Below, in pieces: positions 27,020 through 36,800 of a stretch of 64,000 nucleotides of DNA. This DNA comes from Reichenbachiella sp. 5M10 (GTDB taxonomy: Bacteria; Bacteroidota; Bacteroidia; Cytophagales; Cyclobacteriaceae), in contig NZ_MDGR01000007.1 in assembly GCF_002742335.1 (NCBI RefSeq), positions 1,926,501 through 1,990,500 on the forward strand. The letters run 5' to 3'. The position numbers and the translations under genes are program-made. Numbering within the stretch: position 1 is the first letter of the stretch; the number at the start of each line of letters is the position of its first letter. Below the pieces are notes generated by a model. The model worked only from the letters and a program-made list of their open reading frames with translations, made no database searches and was not told the DNA's origin.

Positions 27020-28447
27020 TTAGGTGACTTTGAGCGATTTGAGCACGCTCTGTGCTGCATGATAACCGCACATCCCATGTACTCCCCCACCTGGAGGCGA
27101 GGATGCCGAACAAATAAAGAGGTCAGGATTGGGCGTACTGTAAGGATCTATCCGCGCCACGGGACGGGTAAACAACTGAAAAATATCTGCTGCTCCTCCC
27201 GTGATGGCTCCTCCGAGATAGTTGGGGTTGTATTGGTAAAAGTCCTGTGTCGTCATCGTCGCTTTCGCTAAAATGATATCCTTGAACCCTGGAGCAAATC
27301 GCTCAATCTGATTCTCAATCGCATCGGTCATGTCCACCGTTGAGCCATTAGGCACATGGCAATACGCCCATCCCGTATGCTTGCCCTCGGGAGCTCTGGT
27401 GGGATCAAACTGACTCTGCTGACTAAGCATCACAAAGGGCTTGTCACTCACCCTGCCCTCCCAAGCATCCTTTTCACTAGCAGCCACTTCGGCAAACGTA
27501 CCCCCTACATGCACAGTAGAGGCATCTAGGCATCGTGGATCACTCCATGGAATCGGTCCATCCAGAGCATAGTCAATCTTGAAGACCCCTGGGCCAAACT
27601 GATAGTTCTTGAGGCGGTTTTTGTACGATGGAGGCAATTTTTCTCTAGCGATGTTGGCGAGCTGTACCGGATCGGTATCAAATACATAGCGTTTGGCAAC
27701 TGGCAACTCCTTCCATTCATTGATCCTCATCGAGCACTGGATCTCACCCCCGAGGCTTTCAAAGTATCCCGCCAAAGCATTGGCAATTTGCTGTGAGCCA
27801 CCTTTGGGTATGACCCAGTTCTCTACATGCCCTGTCACCAAAAACATCAACCCCATCGCTGTGGTAAAAAACTTATCAAAAGGCAAGACACTGTGAGCCG
27901 TACACCCTGCAAACAACGCCTTCATGCGTGGATCGGAGAAGGCATGCCGTGCGTAGAAAGTCGCAGGCTGCAAGGCCTTCAAACCAAAGCGCGCAAGTAA
28001 CCATGGATTTTGTGGGATGCCCAAGGGTTTTAGGCTATCTGATAAGAGATCTTCGGCCCGTGACACGAATGGAGCCAATATCTTTTTGTATTGCTCTCCA
28101 TCTACACCTAGATTGAGGCTGGTTTCTTCCATGGACTTGTACAGTAGTACGGCCTCTTCTCCATCTAGCGGATGTGCTGCTGAGGCATTCGGGACGATCC
28201 ATTCCAAGCCAAACTTCTCCAGCGGCAAGGTCTTGAGATAGGGAGACAAATAACCCATCGGATGCACCGCCGAGCATACATCGTGACGAAAACCAGGTAG
28301 TGTCAGTTCGGAAGTCCTCGTTCCCCCACCGACTGTTTCTGCACCTTCTACAATCAATACTTGCAATCCCTTTTCTGCCAAAGCTATGCCTGCACTCAGT
28401 CCATTGGGGCCCGAGCCGATTACCACTACGTCATACTCTTTATCCAT
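27020..28447 (-). CDS. Phytoene-desaturase-like NAD(P)/FAD-dependent oxidoreductase
   Basis: This 475-residue protein has an N-terminal FAD-binding motif (VVIGSGPNGLSAGIALAEKG, residues 9-28) followed by VEGAETVGGGTRTSEL. The C-terminus has ICSASSPPGGGVHGMCG, the desaturase-family FAD motif. It resembles the PYROXD2/carotenoid-desaturase-like group, not true crtI. The substrate is unknown. It is not located next to other carotenoid genes, which makes a direct pigment role unsupported here. The ATG is at 28447. Confidence 0.85.
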   Translation of the reverse strand: MDKEYDVVVIGSGPNGLSAGIALAEKGLQVLIVEGAETVGGGTRTSELTLPGFRHDVCSAVHPMGYLSPYLKTLPLEKFGLEWIVPNASAAHPLDGEEAVLLYKSMEETSLNLGVDGEQYKKILAPFVSRAEDLLSDSLKPLGIPQNPWLLARFGLKALQPATFYARHAFSDPRMKALFAGCTAHSVLPFDKFFTTAMGLMFLVTGHVENWVIPKGGSQQIANALAGYFESLGGEIQCSMRINEWKELPVAKRYVFDTDPVQLANIAREKLPPSYKNRLKNYQFGPGVFKIDYALDGPIPWSDPRCLDASTVHVGGTFAEVAASEKDAWEGRVSDKPFVMLSQQSQFDPTRAPEGKHTGWAYCHVPNGSTVDMTDAIENQIERFAPGFKDIILAKATMTTQDFYQYNPNYLGGAITGGAADIFQLFTRPVARIDPYSTPNPDLFICSASSPPGGGVHGMCGYHAAQSVLKSLKVT

Positions 28448-28561
28448 TCTTTACTCGAGGTATTGTTGAGGATTCCTGCGAGTTTCTTACTAGCCATATA
28501 CCTAGTAGAAACTATCATTGTGAAACCACTATTCTATTTGTCAATCAATTCTAAAGAAAAC

Positions 28562-28600
28562 TTGGTGAATGCACAGCTTTGGACATAGGTTTTTCACCAA
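28562..28600 (-). terminator. Weak terminator-like hairpin after the STAS-like gene
   Basis: The 8-base arms TTGGTGAA (28562-28569) and TTCACCAA (28593-28600) flank a 23-base loop, 18 bases past the stop of the STAS-like gene on the minus strand, followed by a T-rich tract. Confidence 0.35.
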
Positions 28601-28617
28601 ATATTAAACGAAAACTA

Positions 28618-29004
28618 TTATTCATTGGGGCTAATGAAGGCCAATGCCTTGTCCAACTGTGAGGCATCAAAGTATCGTTCTTCAAACCCCTTCTGTAGCC
28701 TTTCAAAGAAAATATTGTCTATAGGCACCAAGGCTTTCAATACTTTGGAATGTGCCACGATGGCCAGATTCCCCATCTGATGATAGTTTCTTAGCACCCA
28801 AATCATATCCTCCATAAATGCCTTGGTACTGCTATGGCTGATTTTCATTTCGTCCAGTTTCACGAGTACGTGGATGTAGTCATTCCCTTCCTCTACCTTC
28901 TCATTGAAGAATTGTTGCGCAAGCTTTTCATCCGTCTCAGTAAATCCATCGATTACTTCTATGGCAAGTGCATTCCCTTCAAAGGCTTTGATTTTTTCAA
29001 TCAT
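28618..29004 (-). CDS. STAS/SpoIIAA-like domain protein
   Basis: This 128-residue protein matches the SpoIIAA-like (STAS/SEC14) family: an N-terminal strand LAIEVIDGFTETD, a central VLVKLDEMKIS and the C-terminal FFERLQKGFEERYFD. Such small proteins are thought to bind ligands or regulate partners by STAS-type interactions, but members of this group have no settled function. It has no signal peptide, so it is cytosolic. The gene stands alone upstream of the desaturase gene on the minus strand. Confidence 0.75.
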   Translation of the reverse strand: MIEKIKAFEGNALAIEVIDGFTETDEKLAQQFFNEKVEEGNDYIHVLVKLDEMKISHSSTKAFMEDMIWVLRNYHQMGNLAIVAHSKVLKALVPIDNIFFERLQKGFEERYFDASQLDKALAFISPNE

Positions 29005-29238
29005 CAGTATTGTGTTTAGGTTCGCTTGTTGGTTGTATACACTCGAAATTATACACTTTTGACTCGAATCATACTACAATAGCGTGAGGCAGATCAAAAG
29101 AACAAAGCCAAGGGCTCGTTTAAAATAAAGAATCCTGAGCAATTGAGTTCAAGTAGGGACTATTTATACTTTCTTCTTCGGTCCAAATTCTAGGGTAGAG
29201 TCCTTCGGGATCTCTTTCTCCTTCTTATCTTTGAGCCC

Positions 29239-30624
29239 ATGCCTCAGGAGTATGCCATCATCGATATCGAGACCACGGGTCGCAGTGCCAAAGGGCAGAA
29301 AGTCACAGAGATCGCCATCATCATTCATGACGGAAAGCGGATTATCGATCAGTACGACACCTTGGTCAACCCCGAAACCTCCATTCCCTACTCCATCACA
29401 CAACTGACAGGCATCTACGATGAGATGGTGATGCATTCACCAAAGTTCTACGAGATTGCTCGCAAAGTCTATGAAATGACAGAAGGGCGTACCTTTGTCG
29501 CGCACAATGTCGCTTTTGACTTTGGCGTATTAAAGTCAGAATTTGAGAGTTTGGGAGGCAGTTTTGACAGACCACAGCTTTGCACAGTCAAGCTTTCGAG
29601 AAAACTTCTACCCGGACACTCTTCATATAGTTTAGGCAAACTCTGTGAAGACCTAGGTATAGCGATCAATGGACGCCACCGCGCATATGGTGATGCTGCA
29701 GCTACCGTCAAGCTCATGGAGATTCTCTTGCAAAAGTCACATGACATGGGACTCGAAGATTTGAGTACGACGACACTAGCCAACCTTCCCAAAATCCCCC
29801 CACTTCTTGACCTCAAAATCTACTCTTCCCTTCCTCAGCAGACTGGGGTATACTACATCTACAGCTCGCAAGATGAGCTCATCTATATCGGCAAAGCCAA
29901 CAATATTCGCCAACGGATGCTATCCCACTTCAACGACAAAAGCCGTAAGGAACGCAGCATGTTTGCACTCACAGCCAACATCCGTTATGAAATCACTGGA
30001 AGTGAACTCATCGCTCTCTTGCATGAGTCGGACGAAATCAAAAAGCACCAGCCGCAATTCAACCACGCCCTTAAACAGACACGTGCTACGCATGGCCTAT
30101 ACGCCTATGAAAATCAAGCAGGCATCCTTCAGCTCAATATCGGCAAGTTGCAAATAGGTACTGTAGCTTTGATGACCTTTTCCAAATTGGGTCAAGCCAA
30201 AAATTTTCTAGAAAAGGCCGTACAAGACTATCAGCTCTGCCCCAAATGCTGTGGATTGGAAAAGACCAATGGCCCTTGTTTTGCCTCTCATATCAAACAG
30301 TGTCTGGGGGTTTGTTGCGGCAAAGAGTCTTCACAAAGTTACAACCTACGGGTAGAGGAACTCCTGGGTAACATACTGCTCAAGCAAGAGGATTTTTTCA
30401 TCGTAGAAAAGGGTCGTACTGAGGACGAAATCGGAATCGTACAAATCCGACAAGGAGAATATATAGGCTACGGATATGTCCCTGATACTCACCAAAACAA
30501 TACGCATGAAGGGTATGAAAATTTCATCACTCCAACCCCGACCAATGCCGATGCGCAACGTATCATTCTAGGCTATCTCAAAAGGAAACGTACACAAGAA
30601 GAAAATACGACTAGCTCCAATTAA
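29239..30624 (+). CDS. DnaQ-type 3'-5' exonuclease fused to UvrC-like GIY-YIG nuclease
   Basis: In this 461-residue protein, residues 1-170 are a DEDD exonuclease (DIETTGRSAKG, VAHNVAFDFGVL, HRAYGDAAATVKL as the ExoI, ExoII and ExoIII motifs). Residues about 200-290 are a GIY-YIG domain (TGVYYIYSSQDELIYIGKA). A Cys-rich stretch at about 335-360 contains CPKCCGLEK and CLGVCCGK, like the Cys cluster of UvrC/Cho. The combination suggests DNA repair or end processing. A TATCTTTG box lies 6 bases before the ATG, which could mean a nearly leaderless transcript. Confidence 0.9.
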   Translation: MPQEYAIIDIETTGRSAKGQKVTEIAIIIHDGKRIIDQYDTLVNPETSIPYSITQLTGIYDEMVMHSPKFYEIARKVYEMTEGRTFVAHNVAFDFGVLKSEFESLGGSFDRPQLCTVKLSRKLLPGHSSYSLGKLCEDLGIAINGRHRAYGDAAATVKLMEILLQKSHDMGLEDLSTTTLANLPKIPPLLDLKIYSSLPQQTGVYYIYSSQDELIYIGKANNIRQRMLSHFNDKSRKERSMFALTANIRYEITGSELIALLHESDEIKKHQPQFNHALKQTRATHGLYAYENQAGILQLNIGKLQIGTVALMTFSKLGQAKNFLEKAVQDYQLCPKCCGLEKTNGPCFASHIKQCLGVCCGKESSQSYNLRVEELLGNILLKQEDFFIVEKGRTEDEIGIVQIRQGEYIGYGYVPDTHQNNTHEGYENFITPTPTNADAQRIILGYLKRKRTQEENTTSSN

Positions 30625-30639
30625 GTTCAAAACCAAAAA

Positions 30640-30659
30640 AGAGCCTCTGCGAAGGCTCT
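30640..30659 (-). terminator. Terminator between convergent exonuclease and thioredoxin operons
   Basis: The arms AGAGCC (30640-30645) and GGCTCT (30654-30659) flank an 8-base loop. On the minus strand a T-run (30635-30640) follows, which ends the thioredoxin/GTG-start gene pair; it can also act weakly on the plus strand. Confidence 0.7.
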
Positions 30660-30737
30660 GGTGTACATGCATGCTGTTTGGTTAGAAAGCCTACCCTCCA
30701 AGAAATTGAAGCAAGCTATTCTTCGCAACACGACTGA

Positions 30738-30983
30738 TTAACCACTGATTGACACGCGTACTTTGCTCGTATACTCTCGGAGAGCCTTGGCAAAGGGCAA
30801 ATCATTGCTTTCCATGCGTTCGATGATCCAAATAGCTGCCAAGATATGTGTCAGTACTTCGCCATCATCCTTGCCCTCTACTTTGATAGGAAGGGGCAGT
30901 TCTTCAAGGAGAGCTTCCTCGGCATCAGTCAGTTGAGCAACGTCATATTGCTCAACCAACTCTTTGATTACAGGGATCTGCAC
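30738..30983 (-). CDS. Small conserved protein downstream of thioredoxin
   Basis: This 81-residue protein starts with GTG at 30983, three bases past the thioredoxin stop. It is acidic, mostly alpha-helical, with a C-terminal KVRVSISG. It has no signal peptide or catalytic motif. Similar small proteins are found next to thioredoxin in Bacteroidota (DUF6952, from memory and not certain). The role is unknown; co-transcription with thioredoxin suggests a redox-linked function. Confidence 0.6.
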   Translation of the reverse strand: MQIPVIKELVEQYDVAQLTDAEEALLEELPLPIKVEGKDDGEVLTHILAAIWIIERMESNDLPFAKALREYTSKVRVSISG

Positions 30984-30986
30984 AAC

Positions 30987-31304
30987 TTACTTCAACTTTT
31001 CGATGAGTTCTACGACTGCTTCTTCCTTGCTTGTGAAGATCGACTCTTTGAACTCGCCGTTTTCTACGATCGCAAACGATGGTAAGTTAGACACACCTCC
31101 TTTGGCACGGGCATTTGGATTGTGCTCAGCATTGATATTCAAAAACGTCACATCACCGAAACGCTCATCCTTAGCCAGTCTTTTAAACTTCGGGTTAAAC
31201 AATTTGCATGAGCCACACCAGTCCGCATAGTATTTGATGACGACTTTAGAATTTGCGCTGAGTTGTGCATCCAACTCCTGATCTGTTACTTCTATTACTT
31301 CCAT
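30987..31304 (-). CDS. Thioredoxin-family protein with CGSC active site
   Basis: This 105-residue single-domain thioredoxin fold has the active site WCGSCK (Cys30, Cys33) in place of the classical CGPC, and the cis-Pro loop at SNLPSF. It is cytosolic, as no signal peptide is present. It would act in dithiol-disulfide exchange. It lies 3 bases upstream of the small GTG-start gene, implying one operon. It is divergent from the TrpF-like gene. Confidence 0.92.
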   Translation of the reverse strand: MEVIEVTDQELDAQLSANSKVVIKYYADWCGSCKLFNPKFKRLAKDERFGDVTFLNINAEHNPNARAKGGVSNLPSFAIVENGEFKESIFTSKEEAVVELIEKLK

Positions 31305-31383
31305 TGTATGTTTGTTTTAAATGCTTGTCTCTATATTTCATTGCAATTTTACGGCATAGTTGAGAGGAATGGTTTTGATTTGC

Positions 31384-31398
31384 ATCAAATAATTTGAT
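31384..31398. promoter_or_regulatory. Palindrome ATCAAAT-A-ATTTGAT in a divergent promoter region
   Basis: This is a perfect 7-base inverted repeat with one central base, 22 bases before the TrpF-like ATG and 80 bases from the thioredoxin ATG. Its position between divergent genes makes it a candidate operator or promoter part. Confidence 0.3.
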
Positions 31399-31419
31399 CG
31401 CCCAATTGTCAGTATTGAT

Positions 31420-32034
31420 ATGAATTTAAAAACATTTGTAAAAGTAGGAAACATCTCCAATCTCAGCGACGCGCGCTATTGTGCGGGCTTTGGTGTCAAC
31501 ATGATTGGTTTCAATCTCGACCCAAGTCAAGACAACCCCGTCGCACTCGACACGGCTAAAGAGATCATGGGCTGGGTAGCCGGTGTAGATCTAGTACTGG
31601 AATACGGCGATTTGTCTCTTGCGCAGATTCGCGAAGTGCAGCAAAATATCGACACGGGCTTTGTACAGGTCAACTCTATCTCCGTGGCTCAGGAATTGAC
31701 CTCCGAATCAAAAGTCATATTGAAGGTGCAAATTGACTCAATGGAAGACTTGGCTACTTTCAAATCACAGGCCGATGATCTCCCTGAGGCTCTCGCCTAC
31801 CTGTTGATCGACTGTCAGAACGAATCCTTGTACTTGGACATAGATCAGGTTGTCTCTGAGCTCGAACTTACGACTCAAACACTCAAAGCCTATGATGTCA
31901 CTGCAGACAATGTGCTCAGCAAACCGGTATTTTATCACGGGATATCGCTTTCTGGAAGTCATGAAGAAAAGCCTGGTTTCAAAGACTATGACGAACTAGC
32001 GGATATTTTGGAAGTCTTAGAAGTCGAGGACTAA
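31420..32034 (+). CDS. TrpF-like TIM-barrel protein lacking the catalytic cysteine
   Basis: This 204-residue protein begins KVGNISNLSDARYCAGFGVN, which aligns with phosphoribosylanthranilate isomerase (K-x-C-G-x-x-x-x-x-D-A). Gly10 stands where TrpF has its general-base Cys. The Asp at the general-acid position may be kept (LLIDCQ, Asp131). It has no other trp genes around it. It likely keeps the barrel but not TrpF catalysis; it could bind a phosphorylated ligand. It heads a plus-strand run with the DUF3667 and HEAT-like genes. Confidence 0.7.
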   Translation: MNLKTFVKVGNISNLSDARYCAGFGVNMIGFNLDPSQDNPVALDTAKEIMGWVAGVDLVLEYGDLSLAQIREVQQNIDTGFVQVNSISVAQELTSESKVILKVQIDSMEDLATFKSQADDLPEALAYLLIDCQNESLYLDIDQVVSELELTTQTLKAYDVTADNVLSKPVFYHGISLSGSHEEKPGFKDYDELADILEVLEVED

Positions 32035-32039
32035 ACGGA

Positions 32040-33203
32040 TTGACCGTGGCAGGCAAACGAATCAAATATTTCATCGACAAATCAAAGACGGCGCTGACAC
32101 AGGTTCAGAAGTTGAACGTGTCTTTGCCCTCGTTGCGACGTAAAAGACACCCTGCCACGCATTGTCTCAATTGTCAACTTCAGTTTGATATCGAGACCAA
32201 CTACTGTCCACGCTGTGGTCAAGAAAACAACCATAACCAGCTGTCTTTTTGGACGATAGCTACAGATTTCTTGCACAACTATTTCTCGTTGGATTCTCAA
32301 TTTGGCAATAGTATCCATCCATTCCTCTTGCGACCAGGCGCACTGACCAATTACTACACAGAGGGCAAGCGAGCAGCATTCATCAACCCCATTCGCCTCT
32401 ACCTGATCGTGAGTTTGTTGTTCTTCTTCGTATTTAGTCTGCTGAGTCAAGACTTTGTAGTCAAGACCCAAAATCGCCTCGAGCAAACCAATCAAAATTT
32501 GAGAGATTCTGTATCGATGGATATAAACCAAATCTTTATGGTCAAGCTAGACTCGATACACCAGATCAAAGAAGACTCGATCGCTCGTCTACACGAGCAA
32601 GATACGGTTAGGGCTTGGACTGGTCGCAGTGCTGAGTCTGAGAATGAATTTCTCACACAAGAAACCGTAAAAACCTACCTGTCTCTTCGTGAGGATCGCA
32701 ACCTCAGTCCTCATCAAATCATGGACTCCCTCAATACTGAGGTGCTCTCAGAATTGGAGAAAAAAATCGTCTATCAAGTCATCAAAATGGACCAAATGTC
32801 AATGGATATGGTCATGAATCGGATCCTACAAAACATTCCTGTCATGATGATGATTTTGTTGCCTTTGTTGGCATTAATCTTCAAGTTGTTTTACCTCAAA
32901 AAGGACATTTATTACTTCTCTCATTTAATCCATCTGGTTCATTTGCACAGTTTCACGTATTTCATCTTCGCGATTGGTGCTATTTTAGTGCTCAACCACG
33001 AGATGTTGCCGCTCCACTATTCTGTGGTATGGAGATGTTGCTTCTTCTTGGTGACTATTTATGGGATACTGTCATTTAAGAAAGTCTACGGAGAGCATTG
33101 GGCTCGTACGGTCTTCAAGTATTTGTCGATTGGTCTGCTGTATTTATTCCTACTTGTCATCGCTGGCGTGATGGAACTTTTCATCACCGTCTTCAATCTT
33201 TAA
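32040..33203 (+). CDS. DUF3667 membrane protein with N-terminal zinc ribbon
   Basis: This 387-residue protein has a Cys4 zinc ribbon near residues 39-61 (CLNCQ...CPRCGQ), then LRPGALTNYYTEGKRAAFINPIRLYL, the DUF3667 signature, and four to five membrane helices (one near 120-140, the rest in 260-385). There is no ATG at the start: TTG at 32040 or GTG at 32046 are the candidates. The start is 5 bases after the preceding stop. The function of DUF3667 is unknown; a membrane-anchored zinc-ribbon protein is all that can be stated. Confidence 0.85.
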   Translation: MTVAGKRIKYFIDKSKTALTQVQKLNVSLPSLRRKRHPATHCLNCQLQFDIETNYCPRCGQENNHNQLSFWTIATDFLHNYFSLDSQFGNSIHPFLLRPGALTNYYTEGKRAAFINPIRLYLIVSLLFFFVFSLLSQDFVVKTQNRLEQTNQNLRDSVSMDINQIFMVKLDSIHQIKEDSIARLHEQDTVRAWTGRSAESENEFLTQETVKTYLSLREDRNLSPHQIMDSLNTEVLSELEKKIVYQVIKMDQMSMDMVMNRILQNIPVMMMILLPLLALIFKLFYLKKDIYYFSHLIHLVHLHSFTYFIFAIGAILVLNHEMLPLHYSVVWRCCFFLVTIYGILSFKKVYGEHWARTVFKYLSIGLLYLFLLVIAGVMELFITVFNL

Positions 33204-33207
33204 ATCC

Positions 33208-33720
33208 ATGGAGTTACAACATGCTTTTGTCGAACGAATCAGCAAAACCAAAGCTTTGGAAATAGCCGATCATGTCATGGAGCATCCAAGACATCTCCCG
33301 ACTTTGGTCCAATACTTCATGGGAGACGACTACCGCTCCTGTCAGAATGCCGCATGGGTGCTGTCCACCATCGGCGAGAAACAACCCTTACTCCTAGAGC
33401 ACTATGTGGGAGCATTCATTGATCATCTGGACAGCACTCCTATCGATGGAGTCAAGAGAAACATCCTTCGACTTCTTGAGTACCAAGAGATTCCCGAAAG
33501 TCACCAAGGCAAATTGGTGGAGTACTGTTTTCAATATTTGACAGATCAAAAAGAGGCCATCGCTGTACAGGCCTTTTCGATGAGTGTCTTGGCAAACCTG
33601 TGCCAGCTCTACCCTGATCTCAAGCACGAATTGCGATTGATCATCGAGGATTTGATGCAGTTCGGATCAGCAGCCATCCGTGCTCGAGGAAGGCGGGTAC
33701 TGAAGCAAATTGAAAAATAG
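33208..33720 (+). CDS. Conserved alpha-helical protein, HEAT/ARM-like
   Basis: This 170-residue all-helical protein has spaced helices of about 30-40 residues (for example SCQNAAWVLSTIGEKQP, VKRNILRLLEYQEIP, AVQAFSMSVLANLCQLYP), suggesting HEAT-type repeats. It has no signal or catalytic motif. It starts 5 bases after the DUF3667 stop, so it is in the same operon. It may be a scaffold, but no partner can be named. Confidence 0.7.
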   Translation: MELQHAFVERISKTKALEIADHVMEHPRHLPTLVQYFMGDDYRSCQNAAWVLSTIGEKQPLLLEHYVGAFIDHLDSTPIDGVKRNILRLLEYQEIPESHQGKLVEYCFQYLTDQKEAIAVQAFSMSVLANLCQLYPDLKHELRLIIEDLMQFGSAAIRARGRRVLKQIEK

Positions 33721-33810
33721 TGATTTGTACCGAACAATATTCGGTGTAAATGACTCATATAGATTTTTATTGCTAGTTTTAAGCCTACACCTATCCTATA
33801 TATTTTAAAA

Positions 33811-36800
33811 ATGGCGATCCTAAATCAAGAGAGATCAGAACTTGTCAATGAAATAAGTAAGCTCAAAAATGAGCTCAAAGAGTTGCGCAACAAGTATGAC
33901 CTTTTGCTTGATTCCTCAGCCAGTTACTTCTTCATCTTCGAGTCAGACCAAATCATTGAGTTTAGCCCAAAAGCAGAAGAGAAATTTGTTTTCCCCAGTG
34001 ACTTTGAGGACAAAACCGTTGAGGAGATTCTTCCCATATTCCAAGTAGATGGCGAACAGAGCAAAAAGAACTGGAACTACCAGAGCAAGAAAGCAAGCTT
34101 TGGAAAAAGTGACCCCTTCGAGTTTGAGTTTGTAGACAGAAATGGCAAGTCTTTTCCATCCATATGCACAATCAGTAAAATAAAAGATGAGCGATTTCTT
34201 GCACATCTTGACTTGATCGAAGAGGCCCAAAACAATGCCAGTACAGCCAACTCAATTGCTGACAATGCCCCTGTATTCATTCGGATCACCAACGAATCTG
34301 GGGATGTGACCTACTTCAACAAAGGCTGGCACGATCTCATCGGTCCCGAAGAGGAAAAATATGCCAACTGGATAGAAATGATACACCCAGAGGACCAGTC
34401 CCAATACCTGAGTGCTCTTGAGTTTGCGATGAGCAAAAAGAAAAAGTTCGAGTATTCGTTTCGGTTCTTGAATAATCAAGGGCACTATCATTGGTTGTTG
34501 GATACAGGCGTCCCTCGCTATTCAAAAAACAATCAATTTTTAGGCTATGTATATGCTGCAGTAGACACCACCGAGCGCAAAAACCTTGAGTTAGAAACAA
34601 CTCGCGATGCTGCGATTGCCTCGGCAGAGTCCAAAATACAGGAGTCACTGGACACCTCTGAAGTAGTTGCGCTCACGACGGACACAGAGGGCACCATTCG
34701 GTTTTGCAACAAAAAGTTGTTGAACTATCTAGGTATGCAAATGGATGTCGTAGTTGGCAAAAATCTTTTCGAAATATTCGTCCCAGACGCAATATCTAAA
34801 ATCAATCAAAAGAAGTACAAACAACTCGGACAGGACGGGAGTCATACCAGTCATATTCAAGGAAAATTCTACAAAAGCAACCAAGAGGAAGTACAGGTTC
34901 GCTTCAATGTCATCTGTCTAAAGGACGCTCTCAATGAAATATCGGGTATCAATCTCATCGGAGAAAATATAACCGAACGTCAACGTGTCAAAAAACAACT
35001 TGAGCGGACCAATGACCAACTCACAGAACTATTTGACAATAGCTACGATTTGATCCAGATCTTTGATCAAGATGGAGCTTTTCAGTTCGTCAACAAGGCT
35101 TGGCAAGAAAAACTCGGCTACCATCAACTCACTAGTCAGCTGCGGTTCAAAGACATCGTAAGTCCTGATGAATGGGACAAAACAGTCGAAAACTTAGACA
35201 AAATAATCAAAGGTGAAACTGTAGAGCGCTTTGAATCTGTATTTTTATCCGATCAAGGCAAGAAAATATTCGTATCAGGTCGAGTCAACTGTTCTTTTGA
35301 TTTGAATGGTGTCGCACAGTTTAGAGGGATTTTTTACGACATCACCGAGAGAGTACGTACAGAAAAAGCCCAATCACTATACTCCAAAATAGCCGCATAC
35401 AACATCGAAGGCATGCAGCTCAATCAGCTCTATGAGAACCTCTACCATGAGCTCAATAATATTCTAGTCGTACAGAACTTGTCCATTGTCATCGAATCGG
35501 GAGATCAAAAATCTATCCCCTATTTTCGAACGACACTTACAGATACGCAAGAGGTACAGGATCAACAATGGGTCAACGAAATACTAGGGCAATATATCAT
35601 GGAGGACACCCAAGCCAAGATGCTCTATGAGGAAGATATCGAGACCCACCTGCAAGAAAAAGCAATCACTTTTGAAGGGTTATCCCCCAAAATATGGCTT
35701 GGGGTACCGATCACAGTGAGCAATCAAAATATAGGACTTCTCACGATTCACTCCTATGAAGACCGTTCGGACTACAGCTACAAAGACCTTGAGTTGCTCT
35801 TTTTTGTGTCTAGTCAGATTTCCCTAGCCATAGAAAGGAAACTAAATGAAGAGAAGATCACAGATCAAGATGCCCGTCTGCGAGCAATATTCCAAAGCAG
35901 TAGTCACCACATCTGGTCTGTGGATCATCAGTATCATTTGACCTCTTTCAACGACAATTTTGCCAATAACCTGCGCCAAAATTTTGACATCCCTATTGAG
36001 ATCGGAAAACCCGTACCGATGGACACGAATGATTTGGAAGTCTTTTGGTTGGAAAAATACAAAGAAGCCTTCCAAGGTCAAGCAGTGAACTTCCAAAGCC
36101 AAAATATAAGGAAAGACAAGCAGTCCAATTGGATGGAGGTATTCATTAACCCTATCATCAAAGGGAATGGTGATATCGAAGAAGTCTCAGTCATCTCCAA
36201 CGATATCACTGAGAAGAAAAGCTCTGAGATAGCGCTGGCCGAAAGTGAATCCAAATTTAGGGAGATATTCGAATCGATTCAAGACATTTACTTCCGCTGT
36301 GCTCTCAACGGTAAAATCAATATGATTAGCCCATCCATCAGTGGACTGAACTTGAGTGAATCGGACGTGTTGGGCAAATACATTGTAAGCTTTTTTGTTG
36401 CCGAAAGGAGTACACGTGAAATTCTCGATGAATTGCACGCCAAAAAGACCATTCAAAACTTGGAAGCAAAGTATTTGGGGCCCGATGGTGCTGACATAGA
36501 CTTTATTTGTAACATTCGCCTTCTCTATAGAGATGGTGAGGTGATCGGTATAGAGGGAGTCGCTAGGGACATTTCAGAAATCAAACGTACAAACGTCGAA
36601 TTGCGCTTGGCCAAGGAATTGGCAGAAAATTCACTGGCTATCAAAGAGCGTTTCTTGGCCAATATGAGCCATGAAATACGTACGCCCATGAATGGCATCA
36701 TTGGTATGATTGACCTCATGGGTAGTACAGAATTGGACAGTGAACAGTTTGATTACGTCAAAACGATCAAGAAATCGTCAGAGACACTCATGGTCATTCT

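Noticed and set aside
29226-29233. TATCTTTG box directly before the exonuclease start
   Set aside because: It fits the -7 consensus but lies 6 bases from the ATG and lacks a -33 TTG, so I noted it in the gene entry without calling a promoter.
33729-33745. 6-base hairpin ACCGAA...TTCGGT after the HEAT-like gene
   Set aside because: The stem is short, has no T-run and lies next to a stop codon; too weak to call a terminator.
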